The notes under the pieces are model-generated. The model worked only from the letters and a program-made list of their open reading frames with translations, ran no database searches and was not told the origin of the DNA. From Rhodospirillum rubrum ATCC 11170 (GTDB taxonomy: Bacteria; Pseudomonadota; Alphaproteobacteria; Rhodospirillales; Rhodospirillaceae): 64,000 nucleotides of DNA. The position numbers and the translations under genes were made by a program. Where the stretch lies: the NCBI RefSeq assembly GCF_000013085.1, contig NC_007643.1:443001-507000 (forward strand), read 5' to 3'. This document shows positions 8,848 to 17,720 of the stretch, piece by piece; within the stretch, counting starts at the first letter, position 1; every line of letters begins with the position of its first letter.

Positions 8848-9543
8848 ATGATCGAGCTTCGCCCCTTCGCCAGCCTTGGCACCCTGGATATCGACTGGCT
8901 CACCGCCCGCTATCATTTCAGCTTTTCGCGTTATTACGATCCCGCCCGCATGGGGCTGGGCAGCTTGCGGGTGTGGAACGACGATCAAGTGCGCGCCGGC
9001 ACCGGCTTCGAGCCCCATAGCCACCGCGACATGGAAATCATCACCTATGTCCGCAAGGGCGCGATCACCCACGAGGACAACCTGGGCAACAAGGGCCGCA
9101 CGGCGGCCGGCGATGTTCAGGTGATGTGGGCGGGCAGCGGCATCACCCATGCCGAATACAACCGCGAAAGCGAAGATACCTTGCTGTTCCAGATCTGGAT
9201 CGAAACCGCCCGGCCGGGCATCGCTCCGGGCTGGGAAGCCCGGGCCTTTCCCAAGGAACCGGGCCAAGTGATCGCTCTCGCCTCGGGCCGCGATCTGCCC
9301 GATCACGCCGGGGCCCTGCCGCTCCATCAGGACGCGGCGATCCTCGGCGGCGTGCTGACCCCGGGGCAGACCCTGACCCTGCCGAGCAAGGGCCGGAAGC
9401 TCTATATCGTGCCGACCACCGGGGCCTTGCGCGTCGGCGATCACACCGCCCGGGCCCGCGACGGCGTGGCGATCTGGGACGAGGCCGAGATCACCCTGAC
9501 GGCCCTGGAAGAAACCGAAGTGGTGATCGCCGACGTGGCCTAA
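8848..9543 (+). CDS. Pirin family protein (cupin, possible quercetinase)
   Basis: This is a 231-residue bicupin of the pirin family. The N-terminal cupin metal ligands are present: His57 and His59 (EPHSHRDME), His101 and Glu103 (ITHAEYN). Bacterial members such as E. coli YhhW have quercetinase activity in vitro; the true substrate here is unknown. A cytoplasmic location is expected because there is no signal peptide. The start ATG 8848 has AGGAG just upstream ('ataggagatcttgcg'). It follows two quinone-related enzymes but is separated from them by a 114-bp gap carrying the palindromic repeat, so it probably has its own transcript. Confidence 0.92.
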   Translation: MIELRPFASLGTLDIDWLTARYHFSFSRYYDPARMGLGSLRVWNDDQVRAGTGFEPHSHRDMEIITYVRKGAITHEDNLGNKGRTAAGDVQVMWAGSGITHAEYNRESEDTLLFQIWIETARPGIAPGWEARAFPKEPGQVIALASGRDLPDHAGALPLHQDAAILGGVLTPGQTLTLPSKGRKLYIVPTTGALRVGDHTARARDGVAIWDEAEITLTALEETEVVIADVA

Positions 9544-9570
9544 ACCCCGGAAGCGACGCCAAGGACGGGC

Positions 9571-10287
9571 TTAGCCGATCCCCAAATGCTCCTTCAGCGC
9601 CGCCAGGAAACGGCGGCTGACCGGCACGGTCTGCCCGGCGATCGTCACGATCTCGGCCAGACCGTTGTCGGCGAAGGCGATATCCTTGATGCGCTCGGGA
9701 TTGACCAGATACTGGCGGTGACAGCGCACCAGCTTGGTTTTCTCCTCGAGCGTGCGCAGGGTCAGCTCGGTGAAGCGCTCCTCGCCGTCGGGACCGATGA
9801 CATAGACGCCGCTGGGCTTGGAGGTGACCATCTCGACATCACCGACCTTGAGCAAGGTGATGCGGTTATGGCCCAGGCAAGGGATATGGGTCAGCGGCCG
9901 GGTTTTCTCCAGCGGCTTGAGGTCCTGGGGGGTATGGTCGCGGCGCAGGCGCTGGAGGGTTTTCTCCAGGCGGGCGGCATCGGTGGGTTTGAGCAGGTAA
10001 TCAAAGGCGTGCTCTTCGAAGGCGCGCACGGCGTATTCATCATAGGCGGTCAGGAAAACGATGCGCGGCATGCGCTCGGGATCAAGCATGCTCAGCATTT
10101 CCAGGCCGCTGACCCGCGGCATCTGGATATCTAGAAACACCACATCGGGAGACAGCCGGTTGATGGCGGCGATCGCCTCGATGGCATTGGCGCATTCGCC
10201 GACGATGGTCAGATCCCCAACCCCGTCCAGCAGGCAGCGCAATTCGTCACGGGCAAGCTGTTCGTCATCGACGATCAGGATCTTCAC
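9571..10287 (-). CDS. btsR: LytTR-type response regulator, BtsR (YehT)-like
   Basis: The protein has 238 residues. An N-terminal receiver domain has the acidic pair Asp7/Asp8, phospho-acceptor Asp53 in FLDIQMP and conserved Lys in YLLKP. A C-terminal LytTR DNA-binding domain follows (about 130-238), with [10 protein letters not shown] and [13 protein letters not shown]. Remembered similarity to E. coli BtsR is high along the whole length (for example [11 protein letters not shown] and [12 protein letters not shown]). BtsR responds to extracellular pyruvate through BtsS and activates the transporter gene btsT, which is not in this window. Its start overlaps the kinase stop by 4 bp. Confidence 0.9.
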   Translation of the reverse strand: MKILIVDDEQLARDELRCLLDGVGDLTIVGECANAIEAIAAINRLSPDVVFLDIQMPRVSGLEMLSMLDPERMPRIVFLTAYDEYAVRAFEEHAFDYLLKPTDAARLEKTLQRLRRDHTPQDLKPLEKTRPLTHIPCLGHNRITLLKVGDVEMVTSKPSGVYVIGPDGEERFTELTLRTLEEKTKLVRCHRQYLVNPERIKDIAFADNGLAEIVTIAGQTVPVSRRFLAALKEHLGIG

Positions 10288-12014
10288 GGGCCGACCTTTT
10301 CGAAAGCGGGGCTAGCGACCCCGGCGGGGCTTGGGTCAAACGGCACACGCAAGATGACGCGGGTGACCACATCGCGCTCGCACTCAACGCTCAGACCATA
10401 GCCCTGGCCATAGCGCGCCCGGATCCGCCGGTCGACCAAATTCATCCCCAGGCCGTCGCCGCCGGGCCGCCGTTCATAAAGCCCGGCGTTGTCTTCCACC
10501 CGCACCACCAGATCGCCGCCCTGGCGCTCGGCCGAAACGCCGATCCGTCCATCGCCCAGCAATTGGGCGGTGCCATGCTTGATGGCGTTTTCGACCAGCG
10601 GCTGAAGCGAAAAGGTGGGCAAGGTGGCGGTTCCCAAATCGGCGGGCACATTGAAATCCACCGACAGCCGATCGCCAAAGCGCGCCAGTTCGATTTCCAG
10701 ATAGGCGCTGACCTGCTCGACCTCGTCGTTGAGCGTCACCTGTTCGCTGGTCCGCTTGAGGTTCTTGCGAAAGAAGGTCGACAGGCTTTGCACCAGATGG
10801 CGGGCATGGTCGGGATCAAGGCGGATCACCGCCGAAAGCGTGTTGAGGGCGTTGAACAGGAAATGCGGATTGACCTGGGCGTGGAGCAGCTTGATTTCGG
10901 ATTGGGCAAGCAACTGGCGCTGCTGCTCATAGCGCCCGGCCAGGATCTGCGTCGACAGCAACCGGGCCACGCCCTCGCCCAAGGTGCGATTGATCGTCGA
11001 AAACAGCCGGGTTTTGGGCTCGTAAAGCTTGATGGTGCCGATCACCTGCTCGCCCTCGTCAACCAGCGGGATGACCAGGGCGGCGCCCAAGGGGCAGGTC
11101 GGGCTGATCGAGCATTGATAGGCCACCTCATTGCCATCGGCATACATCACCCGGTTCTCGCGGATTGATTCCAGGGTCTGCAGCGAGGTAACCGCCATGC
11201 CGGGCTTATGGTGGTCGTCGCCGATGCCGATGAAGGCCAGGATCTTGTCGCGATCGGTGATCGCCACGGCGCCGACGCCGGTCTCCTCATAGATGATGCG
11301 GGCGACGCGCATGGAGTTTTCGCGGTTGAAGCCGCTACGCAGCGCTCCTTCGGCGCGGGCGGCGATCTTCAGCGCCTTGGCCGAGAACACGCTCGATTGG
11401 GTTTCAAACATCGTCCGGCGGTCAAGCAGGATGGTCATGAACATCGCCGCCCCCACCGAATTGGCCACCAGCATCGGCAGGGCGATGGTTTCCACCAGAT
11501 GCACGGCGTTGACCGCCGGCCGGGCGACCAGAATGATGATCAGCATCTGGCAGACCTCGGCGAACAGCGTCACCAGCCCGACCACCAGCGGCTGGAACAG
11601 CTTGCCGGTCTGGCCGCGACTGACCAGATAGCGGTGGACGAGGCCGCCGATCAGCCCTTCGGCCGTTGTCGAAATGGCGCAGGCCAAGGCCGTGAAGCCG
11701 CCCATCGAATAACGGTGCAGGCCGCCGGTCAGCCCGACCGCCAGCCCGACCGAGGGCCCGCCCAGCATTCCGCCGAGCACCGCGCCGATCGCCCGGGTAT
11801 TGGCGATCGAATCATCGATGCGCAGGCCGAAATAGGTGCCCATGATGCAAAACAACGAGAAAATGGCGTAGCAGGCCGCCTTATGCGGCAGGCGGATGGT
11901 CACATGGACCAAGGGGATGAACAGCGGCGTCTTGCTGAGCAGATAGGCCACGACCAGATAAACGCACATCTGCTGGGACAGCGAGATGACGAGGGCGAGC
12001 GGTCCGATGGTCAT
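10284..12014 (-). CDS. btsS: LytS-type sensor histidine kinase, BtsS (YehU)-like
   Basis: ATG 12014 is preferred over upstream in-frame codons because GGAAGGA lies about 10 bp before it and the product then begins directly with the membrane domain. The 576-residue protein has a 5TM-LYT membrane region (1-200), a GAF-like domain (about 220-360) with a Cys pair in [11 protein letters not shown], a His_kinase domain with phospho-acceptor His384 in NPHFLFN, and a C-terminal HATPase. The layout and wording match BtsS, the high-affinity pyruvate sensor. Its stop overlaps the btsR start, so the two are co-translated. The ligand in this organism is inferred only. Confidence 0.88.
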   Translation of the reverse strand: MTIGPLALVISLSQQMCVYLVVAYLLSKTPLFIPLVHVTIRLPHKAACYAIFSLFCIMGTYFGLRIDDSIANTRAIGAVLGGMLGGPSVGLAVGLTGGLHRYSMGGFTALACAISTTAEGLIGGLVHRYLVSRGQTGKLFQPLVVGLVTLFAEVCQMLIIILVARPAVNAVHLVETIALPMLVANSVGAAMFMTILLDRRTMFETQSSVFSAKALKIAARAEGALRSGFNRENSMRVARIIYEETGVGAVAITDRDKILAFIGIGDDHHKPGMAVTSLQTLESIRENRVMYADGNEVAYQCSISPTCPLGAALVIPLVDEGEQVIGTIKLYEPKTRLFSTINRTLGEGVARLLSTQILAGRYEQQRQLLAQSEIKLLHAQVNPHFLFNALNTLSAVIRLDPDHARHLVQSLSTFFRKNLKRTSEQVTLNDEVEQVSAYLEIELARFGDRLSVDFNVPADLGTATLPTFSLQPLVENAIKHGTAQLLGDGRIGVSAERQGGDLVVRVEDNAGLYERRPGGDGLGMNLVDRRIRARYGQGYGLSVECERDVVTRVILRVPFDPSPAGVASPAFEKVGP

Positions 12015-12134
12015 GGGCGGGGCGTCCTTCCGTATTCCACCCGTACTTTCGGACCATAGCGCGCGCGAACGGATTGGGCCAGGGGGGCGATCGGCGCAAA
12101 GCCCCAAGGCCCCAAGGACTGGCCGTCCCCCGGC

Positions 12135-13706
12135 TCAGCTCCGCTGCATGCGTTTTTCGAAAACGTAATTGGAAACCTGACCGATCTCCTTGCGGGCATG
12201 GGTGATCCAGGCGCCGGTCGCCATCTGCGGATCGCGCGGCACCAGCACGCTGATCGTCGACAGCGGCCCGTATTTGCGTTTGAACTCGTCGAGGCTGCGC
12301 GTCTGCATCTGGCGATTGCTGTCGGCGGCTTCGAAAATATCGCGAAAGACCGAGCGCAAGGTGCGGAAGAACTCGTCGACGCCAAAGGTCATATCCTTGA
12401 GGATCGCCGACCCCGGGCGGGCGACGAAAGCCTCGGCGGCCTCCATCTGGCTGCTCAAGGCCGTTTGAACCCGCTGCATCTTTTGATTAACGGCGTTCAG
12501 CGTCAGCATGCGCACATGGCCTTGCACATACTGGCTGACGGCGGCGGGCGTCAGATCGCCGGTGGTCGTGCGACCGCCGCGAAAGGCCATCAGATTGGTC
12601 AGTTCATCCTTACCGATGGTTTCCAGCACCGCTTCAACCCGGGTTCGCGGATCGGCGCTGCGGATATCGTCCAGGGCGCCCGATTCGCGCATCCAGCGCG
12701 CCAGCAGATTGGCGGCGTCATTGACCTGCAGCCCCTGGAACGACATCAGCTTGCTGCATTTCGCCGCCACCGGAAAGGCCGCCTCGGCGAAATTGGCGAA
12801 CATCGCCTCGATCTGCTTTTGCTGGTTGATCTGCTTGGCGAACAGATAAAGCACGTTGGAAACCTCCTCCTCCGTGTGCTTGAACTGGATCGACGAGCCG
12901 ACCTGGGAATAAAGCTGGCTGGCGGTGGTGGGAAACATCTCCATGGTGATGCGGTTCTGATCAAGGAACGCCTTGAAGCGTTCCTGGCCGCCCTCGCCGC
13001 CGGTGCCGAGCTGGGTTTGCACCAGGGTTTGGTTCATGGCGTCGTTCAGATCCTGGCCGTCGAAATACTGACCGATGGCGTATTCGGTGATCTCTTTGAA
13101 GCCGGCCAGCGGATTGCCATACTTGAGCTTGGGGATCTTGGCGCGGCGCACCTCGACGGCGGTGCGGAAGGCGGTGGCGGTGGCGATCATCGCCGGCTTG
13201 TCGGTCGCCTGGATGAAGGCGTTGCCCCGCGACATCACCTGAAGATACAGCTGCAGGGCATAGGCGAAGGCGGCGTGCCACAGCGGGTTCTCCGAGACAT
13301 GGAGCAAGACCAGCCGGTCCTTGACCGACAGGGTCTTGCGCTGGGCGAAATCGCTGAAAAGCTGATCGAGAATGCGGAAGGCCCAGCGCTCGGGCCGGTC
13401 GTCGGTGCGATAGCCGAAGCGATCGGTGTTATTGAGCTTGAGGAACAAGATCAGCGCGTCGCGCACCGGTTCGATCGAGCGCGGCATGGTGATCGAGGGC
13501 TTGCCGCCGAGCGCCATCACCAGCAGCGCCTCCATCACGCCGACCTGTCCCAGTTGGACCTTGCCCTGGGTGTCGACCAGCACGCCCGATTGCAAGATCG
13601 CCCCGGCGTCGACCCGCGAGACCTCCTCCACCAGGGCCCGCATGTCGATGGAGCCGAAACGGGCGAGCAGCTTCAGTACTTTTTCGTTGATGGCGTCGCG
13701 CTTCAC
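12135..13706 (-). CDS. Uncharacterised 523-residue cytoplasmic protein
   Basis: I do not recognise this family. With GTG 13706 as start the product begins MKRDAINEKVLKLLARFGSI; an ATG at 13769 would add 21 residues. The longer frame upstream overlaps the intergenic region and is probably not coding. It has no signal peptide or membrane segment and looks largely alpha-helical, with Gln/Glu-rich amphipathic stretches near the middle (KQINQQKQIEAMFANF) and C terminus. It is monocistronic, 120 bp upstream of btsS on the same strand. Codon use is like that of its neighbours, so it is a genuine gene. Confidence 0.75.
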   Translation of the reverse strand: MKRDAINEKVLKLLARFGSIDMRALVEEVSRVDAGAILQSGVLVDTQGKVQLGQVGVMEALLVMALGGKPSITMPRSIEPVRDALILFLKLNNTDRFGYRTDDRPERWAFRILDQLFSDFAQRKTLSVKDRLVLLHVSENPLWHAAFAYALQLYLQVMSRGNAFIQATDKPAMIATATAFRTAVEVRRAKIPKLKYGNPLAGFKEITEYAIGQYFDGQDLNDAMNQTLVQTQLGTGGEGGQERFKAFLDQNRITMEMFPTTASQLYSQVGSSIQFKHTEEEVSNVLYLFAKQINQQKQIEAMFANFAEAAFPVAAKCSKLMSFQGLQVNDAANLLARWMRESGALDDIRSADPRTRVEAVLETIGKDELTNLMAFRGGRTTTGDLTPAAVSQYVQGHVRMLTLNAVNQKMQRVQTALSSQMEAAEAFVARPGSAILKDMTFGVDEFFRTLRSVFRDIFEAADSNRQMQTRSLDEFKRKYGPLSTISVLVPRDPQMATGAWITHARKEIGQVSNYVFEKRMQRS

Positions 13707-14147
13707 CGATGTGTCCGTCCACGGCTCGAGAGGTCCTGGGCAGTCTGTCGTCAAACGATCCGCCCCCATCCCCGGGCGCGAGTCCGCTGCCGATACCGGC
13801 GGCTCCCGGATTTGTAACAGCAGAAAGTCTACCCGACCACTCTTGCGCGCACGAAAAATCCGCCTTGTGCGCGGCGGGGTCCCTTTCGCGTTCCCCGCAG
13901 TCAGGGGGGTGGGGGGAAAAGTGCCACTTTGAGAGGATTGATCGCAGGTCTTGCTCGCTTTGAGACCTGTCGGGGCGGCAAAGCGATCGCCAGGGGCCGC
14001 CGTCCGCGCCGCCACTGTTTTTCGCCGCCCGATCGTCTTCTTTCCGACGGTTTCCCCCCTTATAAGGGAAGCCGCCTTTGGGGGGTGCCCAGCACGCCGC
14101 GCGGCGGCGCGCGTCAAGGACCCCCAGGCCCGGCAAGGAAGACGAAG
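13707..14147. other. 440-bp divergent intergenic region
   Basis: This gap separates the minus-strand 523-residue gene from the plus-strand SH3 gene and must carry both promoters. It contains a hairpin with arms CAGGTCT (13945-13951) and AGACCTG (13963-13969), and the 12-bp perfect palindrome CCCTTATAAGGG (14057-14068). A G-rich run lies at about 13903-13919. I see no convincing small gene. The long open frame running through it on the minus strand is probably a high-GC artefact. Confidence 0.5.
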
Positions 14148-14699
14148 ATGAAGCTGACTTTGGCTACCGCGCTGCTGGGCAGCGCCCTGGTCGCCGCCGC
14201 TCCCGCCCTGGCCGACCCCGGTTGGTCGGCCTCGGCGGTGCGCATGCGCGCCGGTCCCGGAACCGATTTCCCCGCCGTGGTGGTGGTTCCCGCCGCCGTC
14301 GGCCTGGATATCATCGGCTGTCTGGCCGGTTATACGTGGTGTGATGTCATCTGGGGGGCCAACCGCGGCTGGGTCTCGGGCAACTATCTGCGGGCCAGAC
14401 CCCGGGGCATCCCGGTTCCGCTGATCCAGGGACCGCCACCGCCGGTCGTCGTCTTCGATTTCCCGGTCTATTGGGCCGATCATTACCGCGAGAAGCCGTT
14501 TTACGCGCGCCAGGAGCAATGGCGGCCAAGGGGTCCGGCACAGGCGGCGCCCGCCCCCCAACCGCCCCCGGAGCGGCCAGCCTCGCCGCAAAGACGTGAT
14601 GACCGCGGCCAAGGCGGGCCGGGGAGGGGGCCGGGCGGCGGACAAGGCCGCTCGCCGGGCTTCCAGCCGGGACCCGGCCCGGGCGGCCCCGGGCACTGA
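14148..14699 (+). CDS. Exported SH3-domain protein with Pro/Gly-rich tail
   Basis: The protein has 183 residues. A clear signal peptide (MKLTLATALLGSALVAAAPA, then LADP) predicts export to the periplasm. A bacterial SH3b domain at about 24-85 reads VRMRAGPGTDFPAV, CLAGYTWCDVI and RGWVSGNYL, the usual peptidoglycan-associated pattern. Two Cys in the domain could form a disulfide. The C-terminal third is low-complexity Pro/Gly/Arg/Gln. AAGGAAGACGAAG lies just upstream of the ATG. The cellular role is unknown; binding of wall peptides is typical of the domain. Confidence 0.82.
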   Translation: MKLTLATALLGSALVAAAPALADPGWSASAVRMRAGPGTDFPAVVVVPAAVGLDIIGCLAGYTWCDVIWGANRGWVSGNYLRARPRGIPVPLIQGPPPPVVVFDFPVYWADHYREKPFYARQEQWRPRGPAQAAPAPQPPPERPASPQRRDDRGQGGPGRGPGGGQGRSPGFQPGPGPGGPGH

Positions 14700-14848
14700 G
14701 CGCCTTGGGAACCCTTGGAAACCAAAGCCTGGGGTGGCCGGTCCAATCAAATTGCGCCCGCTTCTCATTCTCGCTACCGTGATTTTCCGCGACGCCCGGG
14801 TGGACCGCTGGTCCGGCCGGGGCGCGGACTTATCAATGGGAGAGACGA

Positions 14849-15331
14849 ATGGGCACTACGGTCATTTACGGTTCGGATGGCGGCACCACCCAGGGCGTGG
14901 CCAAACGCATCGCCAGTCCGTTGCAGGCCAAGGTGGTCGATATCAAGGTGGCGACCACCGATGATCTGGAAGGCTGTGATCTGCTGATCCTGGGCGCCCC
15001 GACCTATGGCCTGGGCGATCTGCAATGCGATTGGGAGAGCAGGATTGGCGTGCTGGACTCGGCCAAGCTGACTGGCAAAAGGGTGGCCTTGTTTGGCACC
15101 GGCGATCAGATCGGCTATCCCGACAGCTTTGTCGATGCCATGGGGATCCTTTATGATCGGGTGGTCGCCCTGGGGGCGACGGTGGTCGGCTTCACCGCCA
15201 CCCAGGGCTATGACTATAGCTACTCGCTGGCCGAGCGCGACGGCCAATTCGTTGGTTTGGCCCTTGACGAGGACAACCAGTCCTCGTTGACGGGCAAACG
15301 CATCGCCGCCTGGGTGGACCACCTGAAATAA
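14849..15331 (+). CDS. Flavodoxin
   Basis: This is a 160-residue flavodoxin, a small cytoplasmic FMN electron carrier. The phosphate-binding loop is YGSDGGTTQGVAKRI (about 7-21). Further FMN-contact loops are GAPTYGLGDLQCDWES (about 49-64) and FGTGDQIGYPDSFVDAMG, the latter typical of long-chain flavodoxins. GGGAG lies 7 bp before the ATG. It appears to stand alone, and a strong hairpin follows the stop. Such flavodoxins serve nitrogenase, ferredoxin-NADP reductase or radical enzymes; the partner here cannot be read from sequence. Confidence 0.93.
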   Translation: MGTTVIYGSDGGTTQGVAKRIASPLQAKVVDIKVATTDDLEGCDLLILGAPTYGLGDLQCDWESRIGVLDSAKLTGKRVALFGTGDQIGYPDSFVDAMGILYDRVVALGATVVGFTATQGYDYSYSLAERDGQFVGLALDEDNQSSLTGKRIAAWVDHLK

Positions 15332-15336
15332 CGCCG

Positions 15337-15374
15337 GCGCCCGAGGGAGGGACCTTGATCCGTCCCCCGGGCGC
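15337..15374 (+). terminator. Strong hairpin after flavodoxin gene (possible terminator)
   Basis: GCGCCCG (15337-15343) pairs with CGGGCGC (15368-15374), and an inner GGGA/TCCC stem extends it. It begins 6 bp after the flavodoxin stop. There is no U-run, so intrinsic termination is uncertain; it could instead stabilise the 3' end. Confidence 0.35.
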
Positions 15375-15407
15375 GCCGATTCTCGACCAGGCAAGGGATG
15401 ATGGACG

Positions 15408-15764
15408 ATGGACGACACCACGGGGCGGGATCGGCGGATCGATAATATCGAATTCACCGTTGGCGCGCTTGAGCGGACCAAGGCGTTCTATGGCGCGGTT
15501 TTCGGCTGGACCTTCACCGACTACGGGCCAAGCTATTGCGAATTCACCGACGGCCGGTTGACGGGCGGCTTCACCACCGACGGCGCCGTTCGCCCCGGCG
15601 GGCCGCTGGTAATCATCTATGCCGACGATCTGAGCGTCATCCAAAGCCGCCTTGAAGCCGCCGGCGCGCCGATCGTCAAACCGATCTTCGCCTTTCCCGG
15701 CGGCCGCCGCTTCCACTTCCACGATCCCGATGGCTATGAACTGGCCGTATGGTCGGAGCGGTAG
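15408..15764 (+). CDS. VOC family (glyoxalase/bleomycin-resistance-like) protein
   Basis: The protein has 118 residues with one vicinal-oxygen-chelate module pair. It begins IDNIEFTVGALERTKAFYGA and ends FHFHDPDGYELAVW, both hallmark VOC patterns. The glutamate near the end (GYELAVW) is the usual metal ligand. These cytoplasmic metalloenzymes or binding proteins act on diverse small molecules, and the substrate cannot be inferred. It follows the flavodoxin by 76 bp, with a hairpin between them, and converges with the MFS gene. Confidence 0.88.
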   Translation: MDDTTGRDRRIDNIEFTVGALERTKAFYGAVFGWTFTDYGPSYCEFTDGRLTGGFTTDGAVRPGGPLVIIYADDLSVIQSRLEAAGAPIVKPIFAFPGGRRFHFHDPDGYELAVWSER

Positions 15765-15806
15765 CCTTGAGGCCACCAACCTTCCCGCGTTAAGGACGAT
15801 GGCCGG

Positions 15807-17051
15807 TCACCGCCCCTGCGCTTCCCCATGACGGCGGGCGGTCAGCCAAGCGATCCACAGCCCGCCGACCATCAGGCCGGCGGCGACCAGGAAGGTCAGT
15901 TGCATGCCCTTGGCGATCGCCAGGGCGGAGGCCCGGCCGACGTCTTCGCTGCCCACGGCGAAGGCGAAGAGGGCGCCCATGACCGAAGCGCCCAGGATCA
16001 AGCCGATATTGCGCGACAAACCCAAAAGCCCGGAGACCACGCCGCGCCCCTCCTTGGGACTGTCGGCCAGGGTGGCGGTGTTGTTCGCGGCCTGAAAAAG
16101 CTGGTAGCCCGGCGTCAGGACGAGGATCGCCAGGACATAACCGCCAACGCCAAGGCTGTTGGGCAGGACCGACAACAAGAAGGCCCCGGCGGCCAGCATG
16201 GCCAGCCCGATGCCGACAACCCGCCGCGCGCCCCAGGCGTCGACGAGCCGCCCGGAGGGCAGGCCGCTGACGATGGCCAGCGCCGGACCGACCGCCATCA
16301 CCAGGCCGACCGCCGTTTCCGCCAAACCGAGCCCCCGACCAAGATAGAAGGGGCCGACCACCAGCGTCGTCATCATCACCGCCGCGACAAGAAGATTGAT
16401 CAGAAGCGCGGGCAGCATGGCGACTTTCACCATCGCCCGGACGCGCGTCGGCGGGCCGCTCTCCTTGCCCGCCGGGCTCGGCAACGACACGAAGGCGAGG
16501 ATCAAGGCCAAGACCGCCAAGGGGCATTGGACCAGAAAAATCCCCCGCCAGCCGCTGGCCGAGAGCAGCGCCCCGCCGAGCGAAGGGCCAAGCGCCGTTC
16601 CAAGGGCTGACATCGTGCCGAGCAGACCCATGGCCCGCCCCATGCGCTCCGGGCTTGTCGTCTCGCGCATAAGCGCCATCGACAAGCTCATCAGAAAGGC
16701 GGCGCCCAGGCCCTGGAGCGCTCTGGCGCCGATCAGAAGCCAAAGGGTGGGCGCCAGGGCGCAGAGCAACGAGGCGACGGCGAACAGCCCGAGGCCGACA
16801 AGATGCATGCGCCTTAGTCCATGGAGATCGCCCAGCCGCCCGACGATCAGCACCGAAACGGTCAAAGTCCCGAGATAGGCGATGACCACCCCTTGGACAT
16901 GGTGGAACGGCGCCGAAAAGGCCTCGGCCAGCCTTGGCAGGGCGATATTGGCGATGCTGGTGCCCAAAGCTGCCAGCAGCATCGACAGCGCCAACGTCGT
17001 CGTAACACCCCGGTTCGCCGCGACCGGCACCGATGATCCTGGTGGTTTCAT
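15807..17051 (-). CDS. MFS drug/multidrug exporter, SoxR-box controlled
   Basis: This is a 414-residue major facilitator protein with about 12 hydrophobic segments in the inner membrane. The first segments carry DHA-type exporter motifs: GTSIANIALPRLAEAF (motif D-like), GRLGDLHGLRRM (motif A) and GPSLGGALL (motif C, antiporter type). The best match is the EmrB/QacA-like exporter group, shortened to 12 segments. It is divergent from a SoxR-like MerR regulator. The promoter at 17088-17118 has the MerR-type 19-bp spacer containing a SoxR-box-like dyad, so induction by redox-active or toxic compounds is inferred. Confidence 0.9.
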   Translation of the reverse strand: MKPPGSSVPVAANRGVTTTLALSMLLAALGTSIANIALPRLAEAFSAPFHHVQGVVIAYLGTLTVSVLIVGRLGDLHGLRRMHLVGLGLFAVASLLCALAPTLWLLIGARALQGLGAAFLMSLSMALMRETTSPERMGRAMGLLGTMSALGTALGPSLGGALLSASGWRGIFLVQCPLAVLALILAFVSLPSPAGKESGPPTRVRAMVKVAMLPALLINLLVAAVMMTTLVVGPFYLGRGLGLAETAVGLVMAVGPALAIVSGLPSGRLVDAWGARRVVGIGLAMLAAGAFLLSVLPNSLGVGGYVLAILVLTPGYQLFQAANNTATLADSPKEGRGVVSGLLGLSRNIGLILGASVMGALFAFAVGSEDVGRASALAIAKGMQLTFLVAAGLMVGGLWIAWLTARRHGEAQGR

Positions 17052-17087
17052 ATCCTCGCCCTCTTGCTGGAAACGTCTTGATGGGGC

Positions 17088-17118
17088 AGGCTACGAAATC
17101 AAGTCAACTTGAGGTCAA
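17088..17118 (-). promoter_or_regulatory. MerR-type promoter with SoxR-box-like operator for the MFS gene
   Basis: On the minus strand, -35 TTGACC (17118-17113) and -10 TAGCCT (17093-17088) are separated by 19 bp, the long spacing typical of MerR-family activation. The spacer carries the dyad CTCAAGTTGACTTGA. The 18-mer CCTCAAGTTGACTTGATT (17114-17097) differs from the known E. coli soxS box CCTCAAGTTAACTTGAGG at three positions. Predicted transcription starts about 30 bp upstream of the MFS ATG. The upstream edge nearly touches the regulator's own ATG at 17121. Confidence 0.75.
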
Positions 17119-17120
17119 GC

Positions 17121-17585
17121 ATGAAAGTCCTCGATATCGGCGAGGTCTCCGCGCAAACGGGGTTCCCCGCCTCGGCCCTTCGCTATTACGAGGAGGTCGG
17201 CCTGATTTCCTCGATCGCCCGCCATGGCCTGCGCCGGCAGTTCGCCCCCGAGGTGCTGGTGCAGTTGAAGCTGATCGCGCTGGGAAAAACCGCCGGATTC
17301 TCGCTCGACGAGATTTCCGCGATGTTTGGCAAAACCGGCGCGCCAGACCTGCCGCGCGCCATGCTCCATGAAAAGGCCGACGCGCTGGATCGACAAATCC
17401 GCGACCTGACGGCTTTGCGCGATACCCTGCGCCACGTCGCCGAGTGCCGCGCCCCCTCGCACATGGAATGTCCTACCTTCAGGCGCTTGGTGGAGCTTGC
17501 CGGCAAGCACGGCAAGCTCCGCGCCAGGAAAGGGGTTGGAAAAAAGAGCGTATTAAAAGAGAAAAAATCAGGAGTGGACGCCTAA
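17121..17585 (+). CDS. SoxR-like MerR-family regulator lacking the Fe-S cysteine cluster
   Basis: The protein has 154 residues. The N-terminal MerR winged helix reads LDIGEVSAQTGFPASALRYY then EEVGLISS and LRRQF, very close to SoxR. A dimerisation helix follows (about 75-110). SoxR's CX2CXCX5C iron-sulfur motif is replaced by CRAPSHMEC, two cysteines seven residues apart at about 117 and 125, so a [2Fe-2S] cluster is unlikely. The C terminus is Lys-rich. It is divergent from the MFS exporter, whose promoter holds the SoxR-like box, so it probably controls that gene. The ATG lies 7 bp from that box, leaving little room for its own leader. Confidence 0.88.
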   Translation: MKVLDIGEVSAQTGFPASALRYYEEVGLISSIARHGLRRQFAPEVLVQLKLIALGKTAGFSLDEISAMFGKTGAPDLPRAMLHEKADALDRQIRDLTALRDTLRHVAECRAPSHMECPTFRRLVELAGKHGKLRARKGVGKKSVLKEKKSGVDA

Positions 17586-17720
17586 GTAAAAATAAGCGCA
17601 CGGATTTTTCCTAGGGAAAACGCCAAAGTTTGATGGTATCACTTCTTTCTAATGGGACTTCTTTGCCGGTGTTTTCTGCCTTGATAGAGATAAGCTGCGA
17701 AGAAAAATTGCGGAGAAAAA

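Noticed and set aside
9569-10134. Plus-strand frame opposite btsR
   Set aside because: It is antisense to a clear response regulator and lacks start signals.
13707-14768. N-terminal extension of the 523-residue protein to 877 residues
   Set aside because: The extra part is Arg/Pro/Gly-rich low complexity, passes through palindromes and overlaps the well-supported SH3 gene on the other strand.
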